Below are positions 54,533 through 62,546 of a DNA stretch of 64,000 nucleotides, in pieces. The stretch is from Lachnospiraceae bacterium (GTDB taxonomy: Bacteria; Bacillota; Clostridia; Lachnospirales; Lachnospiraceae), in the NCBI GenBank assembly GCA_022792535.1, contig JAAWBG010000035.1, positions 1 to 64,000 on the forward strand, read 5' to 3'. Both the position numbers and the translations under genes were made by a program. The notes under the pieces were generated by a model, which was not told where the DNA came from, searched no databases, and saw only the letters and a program-made list of their open reading frames with translations. Position 1 is the stretch's first letter. The number at the start of each line of letters is the position of its first letter.

Positions 54533-55735
54533 ATGGAACAGACTTTTTGGGAAAAGATCAAGCGGGTAAAGGGAAAAGATATTCTTCATATTTTTAAATT
54601 TTTGCTGGCATGGATTATCACAAGATTCATGAAAGGAAAGCACAAAAACCTATGGCTTTTCTGCGATACGGAAAATGAAGCGAGAGATAATGGATATTGG
54701 CTGTACAAATATGTAAGGGAAAATCATCCGGAACAGGAAGCTGTCTTTGCCATCAATGATAAATCTCCGGATTGGAAGCGGGCATCAGTTCTTGGAAAAA
54801 CGGTTCCCTATGGAAGTTTGAAGCATTGGATCTATTATCTGCTGGCGGAAAAGAATATCAGTTCTCAGAAAATGGGAAAGCCCAATGCCGCAATCTGCTA
54901 TTTCCTGGAGGTCTACGGCATTCTGAAAAATATAAGAATTTTTCTTCAGCATGGAATTATAACAGCAAATCTGACATTTTTGTACTATCCCCATACAAAA
55001 ATGAGAATGTTTGTATGCAGTACCTACAAAGAATGGAAATATGTCAATGATCATTATGGCTATCCAGAAGGCTGGGTGAAGGAACTGGGGTTGTGCCGTT
55101 TTGATCAGCTTCATGATTTTCAGGTTGATTCAAAGCAGATTTTGATTATGCCTACCTGGAGAATGTATATCAGAAATGAGATTCATAGTTCAAGCCAGGA
55201 AAAGGAACTGGAAAGATTTAAGGAAACTGCTTATTTTCAATACTGGAATCAATTGTTAAATCATAGAGAACTACAGAAACTGATCAGGGAACAGGGCTTT
55301 CGGATTGTATTTTACCCTCACCGGGAGATGCAAAGGTTTCTAAATGCTTTTCAGATAGAAGATGGGAATATTACAATAGCTTCCTGGCCGGATTATGATG
55401 TGCAGGAACTGCTGAAGAGCTCGGCATGCCTGATCACTGATTTTTCCAGTGTGGCCATGGATTTTGCTTATATGAAAAAGCCTTTGATCTATTATCAATT
55501 TGATAATTGTAAGTTTCGAGAGAGCCACCATGGAGTTGGGGATTTTGACTTTGAGGAAGAGGGATTTGGGCCGGTATGCCAGGAAGCGGATCAGGTGATC
55601 CAGTGTCTGAAAGAGATGGTAGAATTCAATTTTCAAAATAAAAATAAATATTTGGAACGTCATGAACAATATTTTGATCTGTGGGATGCTGAAAACTGTA
55701 AACGGAATTATGAAGCAATCAAAGAGATAAAGTAA
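54533..55735 (+). CDS. CDP-glycerol glycerophosphotransferase family protein (short form)
   Basis: The 400-residue protein belongs to the TagB/TagF family that adds glycerol-phosphate (or ribitol-phosphate) from CDP-linked donors to a lipid-linked acceptor. Visible are FLQHGI near residue 137, LIMPTWRMY near 203, YPHREM near 262 and LITDFSSVAMDFAY near 300, the conserved residues of the glycerophosphotransferase fold. Its length and lack of extra domains fit a TagB-type priming enzyme. An amphipathic, basic N-terminal segment (FKFLLAWIITRFMKGKHK) should bind the membrane. RBS ATGGAGATATT precedes the ATG. Confidence 0.88.
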   Translation: MEQTFWEKIKRVKGKDILHIFKFLLAWIITRFMKGKHKNLWLFCDTENEARDNGYWLYKYVRENHPEQEAVFAINDKSPDWKRASVLGKTVPYGSLKHWIYYLLAEKNISSQKMGKPNAAICYFLEVYGILKNIRIFLQHGIITANLTFLYYPHTKMRMFVCSTYKEWKYVNDHYGYPEGWVKELGLCRFDQLHDFQVDSKQILIMPTWRMYIRNEIHSSSQEKELERFKETAYFQYWNQLLNHRELQKLIREQGFRIVFYPHREMQRFLNAFQIEDGNITIASWPDYDVQELLKSSACLITDFSSVAMDFAYMKKPLIYYQFDNCKFRESHHGVGDFDFEEEGFGPVCQEADQVIQCLKEMVEFNFQNKNKYLERHEQYFDLWDAENCKRNYEAIKEIK

Positions 55736-55747
55736 CGGAGAGAAGGT

Positions 55748-57385
55748 ATGATACTGGAAAGAGAGATCAGAGTAAATACAAAAAAGTTTTCGCTAAAAAA
55801 GGGAAGACTGAGGATCAGTTTTGCTGTTTCAGAACAGGGAAAAAGGATAAGAAAGTTGTTTTTAAAAGAACGGAATGCCCTAAGAGAAGTATATCTTCCC
55901 TTTCATTTGAGATGCCAGGAGGATCTTTACGATGCTTATATAGATTTGGATAGATCGGAATTAAATATTGCATTTTGGGATATTGTGGCCTTGGTTGAGG
56001 GTGATGGAGAACAGTATAAGGCTATTTTGGGCGGACAGAGTATAAAGTTAAAATTGAAATTAATTCTTTTTCCAAGGTGGTACAGGAAGAACAAAAGTCA
56101 TATTGTCTATCCTTTTGTCAATGGGGCCAGACAATTCACCATACAGTACCGCAAGTATCAGGAAGGATATGACAGTTATTGGTTTATCCTGAAAGAATAT
56201 TTGGCCTTATTCTGCTATTTCGTTTTAAAACCTTATTGGGATCATAAAAAAATCTGGCTGGTCTGCGAGAAGTTTTGTGCAATGGCACAGGATAATGGAC
56301 TGTACTTTTTTCAGTATTGCATGGAACAGCTGCCAGAAGAGGAAAAGAAACATATTTATTATGTAATAGATAAAAAGGCGCAAGATTATCAGGCGGTGCG
56401 AAAGTATGAAGATCATGTGATCCAGTTTATGAGTTTTCGTTATATGATTTATCTGTGCGGGGCGCAGTATTTGATTTCCACAGACGCCATTAGACATTTT
56501 TATATCTGGGATTCCCCCAATAGTGTTTATAAAGTTCTGTATCAGGCCAGAAAGCATATGATCTTTCTTCAACATGGAGTTATGGCATTTAAGCAGTGCC
56601 ACCGCACCTTTCATAAGCTGGGAGGAAACCGGATGGCATTGTTTGTGGTATCTTCACAATTTGAACAAGATATCATTCACCAGTATTTTGAATATGACAG
56701 AGAAGAAATTATTATCACAGGACTGTCCCGCTGGGATGTGCTGCACGATACCTCCAACAAGGATCACAGAGAGATTCTTCTGATGCCTACCTGGCGGGTA
56801 TGGCTGGAAAATGCTTCCGGAGAGGAATTTCGAAAAAGCGATTATTTTAGAAATTACAGGGCATTGTTATGTAATGAGGAATTGCAGAAATTACTGGAAG
56901 ACTCTAACATTACTTTAAATTTTTATATTCATCCTAAATTTAGAGATTATATAGAAGAGTTTCAAATCCATGCAGAGAGAGTGCGGTTGATCCCTTTTGG
57001 AGAGCAGCCTTTGAACCAGCTGCTGATGAGCTGCAACATGCTGATTACAGATTATTCTTCTGTGGCCTGGGATGTGTACTATCAGGAAAAACCAGTGGTA
57101 TTTTTTCCTTTTGACCTGGACACTTATGAGAAAGTACAGGGAAGTTATGTGGATCTGGAAAAAGAGGCTTTTGGAGATGTGGTTCACGACCAGAAGGAAT
57201 TATTAGAAGCAATTGAAAAATATGTGACAAATGGATTTGAGGAGGAGAAAATTTTTAAACAGCGGCGGGAGTATCTATTGCCTTTAAGGGATCATAAAAA
57301 TAGTGAAAGGATTTATCAGAAGATACGGGGGGCAAAGTTAGGAAGGAAACTAGACTTAAGAAAAAAGATAGGAATTGGGAGATAA
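55748..57385 (+). CDS. CDP-glycerol glycerophosphotransferase family protein (mid-length)
   Basis: A 545-residue relative of the preceding protein. The C-terminal catalytic domain has IFLQHGVMAFKQ near residue 272, LLMPTWRVWLE near 344, IHPKFRDY near 400 and LITDYSSVAWDVYY near 431. The N-terminal 120 residues are beta-rich and unlike the short form; similar N-terminal parts occur in larger members of this family. It begins 12 bp after the previous gene (AGAGAAGG ribosome site). It could be a polymerase or a second priming enzyme; donor type cannot be told from these motifs. Confidence 0.87.
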   Translation: MILEREIRVNTKKFSLKKGRLRISFAVSEQGKRIRKLFLKERNALREVYLPFHLRCQEDLYDAYIDLDRSELNIAFWDIVALVEGDGEQYKAILGGQSIKLKLKLILFPRWYRKNKSHIVYPFVNGARQFTIQYRKYQEGYDSYWFILKEYLALFCYFVLKPYWDHKKIWLVCEKFCAMAQDNGLYFFQYCMEQLPEEEKKHIYYVIDKKAQDYQAVRKYEDHVIQFMSFRYMIYLCGAQYLISTDAIRHFYIWDSPNSVYKVLYQARKHMIFLQHGVMAFKQCHRTFHKLGGNRMALFVVSSQFEQDIIHQYFEYDREEIIITGLSRWDVLHDTSNKDHREILLMPTWRVWLENASGEEFRKSDYFRNYRALLCNEELQKLLEDSNITLNFYIHPKFRDYIEEFQIHAERVRLIPFGEQPLNQLLMSCNMLITDYSSVAWDVYYQEKPVVFFPFDLDTYEKVQGSYVDLEKEAFGDVVHDQKELLEAIEKYVTNGFEEEKIFKQRREYLLPLRDHKNSERIYQKIRGAKLGRKLDLRKKIGIGR

Positions 57386-57431
57386 ACAAAAAGAGAAAAG
57401 AATAAATATACGTTTAGCGAGGAGAATAAAA

Positions 57432-60400
57432 ATGTTTCAGAGATTTGAATGTGGAACAATCAAGGAGACAGAAAAAGGAATTGAATTTTATATTACAAAT
57501 ATTAGAGTGACTGACTGGGAAAAATATTTAGACGGAGTATATATATATGATGGGGAAGACCGTATTTTAATGTCGTATCGTTTATCAGAAAATGAAATTT
57601 GTGCAACGATTGGATGTACAGAACTTGAAATGATAAGAAAAGAAATGCGTTTTTGTATTGTTTTAAGATTTTATATTGGAAATAGAGAATATTGGTGTGA
57701 TGTTTATCATAATAAGAAAAATTTCAGAATTTTTGAGAAATTAGGTATTAGTTTAAGTGGATTTGATCGAACAGATTGGTTGTTGTCAAGAGATGAGAAA
57801 CAATCGAGAGAAAATGAACAATTATTTTATGTCACAGATATCAAGAAAGAAGGAAGTGGATACAATCTTCAAGTTTTAGCGCAGAATCAGTCCATTGTTT
57901 TGGGGAATATAGCAGTTGCGGGAAAGATCAGGGGAGAAAAGAATATAAAGCTGTTGACTGAATTCCAAGAATATAAAGATGAAATGGCGTTTTGTATTAA
58001 TTGGGCTCCTTTAGAATGGGAGACGAATGGAGATATATTTACGGACATTTATGTTTGTGCTGTATTGGAAGATGGTGAGAAACAGTATTATCGGATGGCG
58101 TATGATGGTCAAGAAATGATTTTTGCGAATCAGTCTATACACGGGCCATGGATAGAATATTTTTATGCTACCAATAAAAGGGAGCTTTCAGTAAAGGGTA
58201 CGTCTGCAGTTCTGCTTGATTTAGAAAAAGTAGAACAGGTAGAGGAAAACATGGAATTTTTCTGGAAATGTCAAGAGATGGGAGATGAAATAAAAAAATT
58301 TTCTTTGGAAAATCCGAATGTGCCTAATGAATTTTTCTGCAAGATTGATCGGAAAGAAAAAGAGGGAGAAGTTTTTCTGAAAATGACAATTGGATCAGAA
58401 GCTTTTAATAAATGTGGATTCTGTGGCGCACTCTATGGATTAAATGCATGGCTGGAAGAAGATGGTGAAATTACGGCATATCCCGTATATTTAAAAAATG
58501 TGTGTTTAAAAAGGAATAGAGAGCCGCTTTTTAATACACATAAATGGTTTATTGTAGATAGTAGAATATATATGGGAGTTGCAGCTGTCAATAAGTCGGG
58601 AAGATGTATGCTTGATATCCAGTCAGAGGAGTTTTCTTCAAAAATCCAGAGGGTTGTTACAATTGGAGGGAAAATTCTAATAGAAGGAAAACTTCGAGTG
58701 AAGAAGGGAATTGGGGAATTGCAGAATATTTATCTGCAGGGGATTTACGGTGAAGAAATCAATGTTCATTACAAAACGCAAACAGAGTTAGATGGAAAAC
58801 TTTTTTATTCTATTCAGATTGATGCAGATAAGGTATGTGTTACGGAAAAAAATGAATTTTCTGTTGTGTTTCAATATGAAAAAGGGAAAAGTGAGCTTTT
58901 TTCCACAGCACCGCGGATTATTAATAGAAAACGTGCAACATGTTATGCAACAGAGGATGTAGTTAGAAATAATAAATATGTGGCTTCAGTAAAATGTTTT
59001 TGTGATAGAAATTCTTTAAAAGTGAAGGTCTTTCAAAAGCCTCTTATCTTTATAACAGATTTCCAAAATTTCTATCAGGAAATCCATGTTACATGTATTT
59101 GTGATGAAGCAGCAAAAGGGTTAAATATAGAAAGAGTAGTATTAAAAAATATTGTAACAAATGAAATAGAAGAGACAAAATGGTCCAAGAAAGAAGAAGG
59201 ATTATTAATTAGTATTGATAAAAGAAAATTATCAAAATTAGATGAGAACAATTATTTATTGCAGATTTATTCAAATGAAGGAAAAGAAATGAATGTTTTT
59301 CTGGGAAAAGGGGAAAGAGAGATTCAGAAAAATGTAAAAGAAAATGGGGAAAATATAAAGCTTCAAGGGGAAAAAAGAGGTGGCGTATACGTAAATAGAG
59401 AAGATTGTATATGTGTAAAAATATACAAGGATAACGCTGTTTGGATGCGATGGAAAGTGGGGGTTGCAAGGTACATTGCGAAAGTTTATCAAAGATTTAT
59501 AAAGGAGCCTGTGTGGCTGGTTGGCGAAAACTTGGCAATGATTGCACAGGATAATGGATATGCATTTTTTCAATATTGCTTGAAAGAGAAAAAAAGAAAA
59601 CGGGTCTATTATGTGGCTCAAAAAGAAAACTCAGATTTAAAAAAGCTACTTGAAGATAGGAAATTCGTGATCTATTATGACAGTCTGAAACATTTAATCA
59701 TGCATTTTGCATGTGAATATTACGTTGTGGCACATGGAATCAGAGATGTGATGCCCTCTTACTTTCATAAAAAGATTAAAGAAAATGAAAAACCTATTAT
59801 TTATTTGCAACATGGAATTTTAGGTATGAAAAGGATTGGATTTAAGGGGGATTATTATAATGATACAATTAAATTGTTTATTGTTTCTTCCAAACAAGAA
59901 AAAAATATTTGTTTGAGATATATGGATTTTAGAGAGGAACAAATAGCAGTGACAGGACTGGCCAGATTTGATTTGTTACAAGATTTAAGCAAAAAAAATG
60001 AGACAAAAGAAATTTTGCTTATGCCGACTTGGCGGGATTGGATTATTATGAATCGTGATATATTCCGAGAATCTTCGTTTTATGAAAATTATCGGAAATT
60101 ATTAGAAAATCAGGAACTACACGAAAAATTAAGGGAAAATAACTGTCAGCTTGTCTTTTATCCTCATTTTGAAATTCGAAAAAGATATCTAGATTTGTTT
60201 GAGAAATTTGAAAATGATGTGGTTAAGATAGCGGATCCCCAAAAAGTGACAGTAGCAGAATTTCTGCGAAGGGCAAATATGCTGGTGACAGATTATTCCA
60301 GCGTTGTATATGAGTTTGCAAGATTAAAAAAGCCAGTATGTTTTTTTCAGTTTGATAAAAATGAATATTTACAGAAAAGAGGAGCATATGTTTCTTTTGA

Positions 60401-60590
60401 AGAAACTCTTCCAGGAGAAATCCTTGAAGATTGCCAAGATGTAGTGACAATCATAGAAGAATATGTGAGAAAGGATTTTGCGCCTAAAGAAATTTATCAA
60501 AAGAGATTAGAGAAATTTTTTGATTATTTTGATCAGAAAAACTGCGCTAGAACTTATGAAAGTATTATGGCCCTAAAAGAAAATGGTTAA
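57432..60590 (+). CDS. Large CDP-glycerol glycerophosphotransferase family protein
   Basis: The 1052-residue protein has a C-terminal glycerophosphotransferase domain (IYLQHGILGMKRIG near residue 790, LLMPTWRDWI near 861, YPHFEIRKRY near 908, LVTDYSSVVYEF near 950). It also has about 680 N-terminal residues that appear beta-rich and may hold several repeated sandwich domains (for example near VDSRIYMGVAAV and GGKILIEGKLRV). I chose ATG 57432 because GAGGAG lies 8 bp upstream. Its DNA is much more AT-rich than the preceding genes, with many AAA, ATA and TTT codons. It is probably a chain polymerase or a third transferase. The size is unusual for the family. Confidence 0.84.
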   Translation: MFQRFECGTIKETEKGIEFYITNIRVTDWEKYLDGVYIYDGEDRILMSYRLSENEICATIGCTELEMIRKEMRFCIVLRFYIGNREYWCDVYHNKKNFRIFEKLGISLSGFDRTDWLLSRDEKQSRENEQLFYVTDIKKEGSGYNLQVLAQNQSIVLGNIAVAGKIRGEKNIKLLTEFQEYKDEMAFCINWAPLEWETNGDIFTDIYVCAVLEDGEKQYYRMAYDGQEMIFANQSIHGPWIEYFYATNKRELSVKGTSAVLLDLEKVEQVEENMEFFWKCQEMGDEIKKFSLENPNVPNEFFCKIDRKEKEGEVFLKMTIGSEAFNKCGFCGALYGLNAWLEEDGEITAYPVYLKNVCLKRNREPLFNTHKWFIVDSRIYMGVAAVNKSGRCMLDIQSEEFSSKIQRVVTIGGKILIEGKLRVKKGIGELQNIYLQGIYGEEINVHYKTQTELDGKLFYSIQIDADKVCVTEKNEFSVVFQYEKGKSELFSTAPRIINRKRATCYATEDVVRNNKYVASVKCFCDRNSLKVKVFQKPLIFITDFQNFYQEIHVTCICDEAAKGLNIERVVLKNIVTNEIEETKWSKKEEGLLISIDKRKLSKLDENNYLLQIYSNEGKEMNVFLGKGEREIQKNVKENGENIKLQGEKRGGVYVNREDCICVKIYKDNAVWMRWKVGVARYIAKVYQRFIKEPVWLVGENLAMIAQDNGYAFFQYCLKEKKRKRVYYVAQKENSDLKKLLEDRKFVIYYDSLKHLIMHFACEYYVVAHGIRDVMPSYFHKKIKENEKPIIYLQHGILGMKRIGFKGDYYNDTIKLFIVSSKQEKNICLRYMDFREEQIAVTGLARFDLLQDLSKKNETKEILLMPTWRDWIIMNRDIFRESSFYENYRKLLENQELHEKLRENNCQLVFYPHFEIRKRYLDLFEKFENDVVKIADPQKVTVAEFLRRANMLVTDYSSVVYEFARLKKPVCFFQFDKNEYLQKRGAYVSFEETLPGEILEDCQDVVTIIEEYVRKDFAPKEIYQKRLEKFFDYFDQKNCARTYESIMALKENG

Positions 60591-60610
60591 AGAATAATGA
60601 GGATATAAAA

Positions 60611-61753
60611 ATGATAATACGATTTTTAGTATTTAATATATGGGGAATGGGAGGAACTTCCAGGACAGTTTGTAATCTTGCGGATTATTTGGTAGAAAAG
60701 GAATATAAGGTGGAAATTATTAGTGTACGGCGTACTTCTGATAAACCCATGTTACCCTTATCAAAAAAAATAAAAATTATCAGTTTATATGATGCACGAT
60801 ACGAAGAAAATAAAAATAATTCTTTATGGAAAAAATGGATGCTGAAAAGAAAAAGTAAAATGATTCATAAAGAGGAAGATTTATACGGTATGTTTTCTTT
60901 ATATACTGATCTCAAATTATTAAAATGTTTGAAAAATATAAAAGATGGAGTGCTTATTACTACAATACCTTCTTTTAATATGCTTTCCGTAAAACATGCT
61001 GGAAAAAATGTAATAAAAATTGGCCAGGAGCATAAAGAATTGGAAGATCATTCAGAAAAGATAGTTCATATCATAGAAAAGTATTATAAAGATTTAGACG
61101 GTTTAACAATTCTTACGGAGGAAAGTCTTCCAGACTATAAAAATTTGACCGGAAATGGGAAATTGCCTATTTGCGTATTAGGGAATGGAACAAAAATGGT
61201 ATACCATAAGGCTCCTTTAGATAGAAAAGTTATTATTTCAGCGGGCAGATTTTCACCGGAAAAAGGATTTGACAATTTAGTTAATGCGTTTGACCTAATT
61301 GCAGATAAACATAAGGAGTGGATTGTAAAAATATTTGGGCAGGGAGAAGAATATTTTAAATTAGAAAAAATGATAGGTGAGAAAGGTTTGAATGAACGTA
61401 TCTTTTTATGTCCGTCCACAAAAATATTAACGGAGGAGCTTTCTCGATCGGCTTTTTATGTGTGTTCTTCGAACCGTGAGGGTTTCGGAATGATAATTAT
61501 TGAAGGGATGGCAATAGGAGTTCCCTGTGTTTCTTTTGCATGCCAGGGCCCGAAACAGATTATATCGGATGGAATCGATGGATTTTTAGTAGAAAAAGGA
61601 GATATTTTGGGGCTGGCAGAAAAAATGGAATTAATGATGGAAAGCTTTGCATTAAGGGAAGAGATGGGAGAAAAAGCACTTCAAAAGGCACAGAAATATA
61701 GTATAGAAAAAGTAGGAGAGAAAATGGAAGAGTTAATGGTTGGTTTAATATAG
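60611..61753 (+). CDS. Family 4 glycosyltransferase
   Basis: The 380-residue enzyme has the GT-B fold of family GT4. The N-terminal FNIWGMGGTSRTVCNLADYL binds acceptor, SAGRFSPEKGFDNLV near residue 210 begins the donor half, and REGFGMIIIEGMAIG near 290 carries the retaining EX7E motif. It may glycosylate the glycerophosphate polymer made by the upstream enzymes, as GT4 enzymes do for several wall teichoic acids. The coding DNA is as AT-rich as the preceding gene. It is the last intact gene before a decayed insertion sequence. Confidence 0.88.
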   Translation: MIIRFLVFNIWGMGGTSRTVCNLADYLVEKEYKVEIISVRRTSDKPMLPLSKKIKIISLYDARYEENKNNSLWKKWMLKRKSKMIHKEEDLYGMFSLYTDLKLLKCLKNIKDGVLITTIPSFNMLSVKHAGKNVIKIGQEHKELEDHSEKIVHIIEKYYKDLDGLTILTEESLPDYKNLTGNGKLPICVLGNGTKMVYHKAPLDRKVIISAGRFSPEKGFDNLVNAFDLIADKHKEWIVKIFGQGEEYFKLEKMIGEKGLNERIFLCPSTKILTEELSRSAFYVCSSNREGFGMIIIEGMAIGVPCVSFACQGPKQIISDGIDGFLVEKGDILGLAEKMELMMESFALREEMGEKALQKAQKYSIEKVGEKMEELMVGLI

Positions 61754-61765
61754 AAATAATAGAAT

Positions 61766-61774
61766 GGATTGTAT
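61766..61774 (+). repeat. Left copy of 9-bp target-site duplication
   Basis: GGATTGTAT immediately precedes the left inverted repeat of the insertion element and is repeated exactly at 62462-62470. ISAs1-family elements make target duplications of about 8-10 bp. Confidence 0.8.
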
Positions 61775-62461
61775 CACGACAAACGCATGAGTAAATAAAT
61801 TGTAAACAAAAGCCCTATTATCCGTTATAATGAAAATAGAAACGGAGATTGGATATGGAGCAGTTATTGGAATGGATGGAAATTATAGAGGATATCCGAC
61901 AGCATAGAAAAGTACGACACAATATAAAAGATATTCTTATCATTATACTCTTGGCTACACTTGCTAACGCAGATACGTGGGAGCAGATTGCCGACTTCGC
62001 TCTGTAGAATGAGGATATCTTAGACAGTTTATCGAATTAAAAAACGGCGTGCCATCCCATGACACCATTCAACGTGTCATGGGGATGATACGACCTGAAA
62101 ATTTACAACAGCTTCAACTTAAATGGCAGGAGATGCTGGACAGAAGTGAAGGGGAAAAGCTCAAAAAGATTATCTGTGTGGATGGGAAAAGCAATGGGAT
62201 TACGGCGATACCCAAAGTGCTGGAAAACATAGAGATAAAAGGACAGGTTGTAACGATAGATGCAATGGGAACACAGACAGAAATTGTGGAAACAATACGG
62301 AAGAGGCGTGCAGATTACGTACTGGCAGTAAAAGGGAACCAGGGGAATCTGGAAACGGATATATAAGTTTTGCGCCGGCCCAGTTTATAGAAGAACTAAT
62401 GAAAATTTAAAAGCCACCATTCAGGGTTTGGGAGGAATCATATATTCATGCGTTTGTCGTG
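61775..62461 (+). mobile_element. Decayed ISAs1-family insertion sequence
   Basis: A 687-bp element bounded by perfect 16-bp terminal inverted repeats, CACGACAAACGCATGA (61775-61790) and TCATGCGTTTGTCGTG (62446-62461). A 9-bp direct repeat flanks each end. The interior holds a broken ISAs1 transposase gene. Intact family members are about 1.2-1.5 kb, so roughly half is lost. Perfect ends and duplication suggest that the insertion itself is not ancient, or that the shortened form moved with transposase from elsewhere. Confidence 0.85.
61855..62366 (+). pseudogene. ISAs1-family transposase pseudogene
   Basis: Reading from ATG 61855 gives the ISAs1 N-terminus (DIRQHRKVRHNIKDILIIIL, then LANADTWEQIADF), followed by an in-frame stop TAG at 62005-62007 and a frameshift near 62018. 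The frame resumes as LRQFIELKNGVPSHDTIQRV, then VDGKSNGITAIPKVLE, VVTIDAMGTQTEIVE and DYVLAVKGNQGN, and stops at 62366. The catalytic Asp residues in VDGK and TIDAMG are still visible, but the third acidic residue and the C-terminal third are gone. Between VDGK and SNGITAIP about 40 residues normally present in the family are missing. It cannot be functional. Confidence 0.85.
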
Positions 62462-62470
62462 GGATTGTAT
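62462..62470 (+). repeat. Right copy of 9-bp target-site duplication
   Basis: GGATTGTAT directly follows the right inverted repeat and matches 61766-61774 exactly. Beyond it, bases 62471-62538 hold no gene that I can see. Confidence 0.8.
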
Positions 62471-62546
62471 GCAAACCTATTGAAATCTTAAGAAAAATAT
62501 ACTAGAATTGAAGAAAGAGAAAGCAGAATTTTTGATATAGGAGCGT

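Noticed and set aside
61754-62546. A functional transposase split by programmed frameshifting
   Set aside because: There is an in-frame stop before the shift, no slippery run of A or T, and conserved parts of the catalytic domain are missing.
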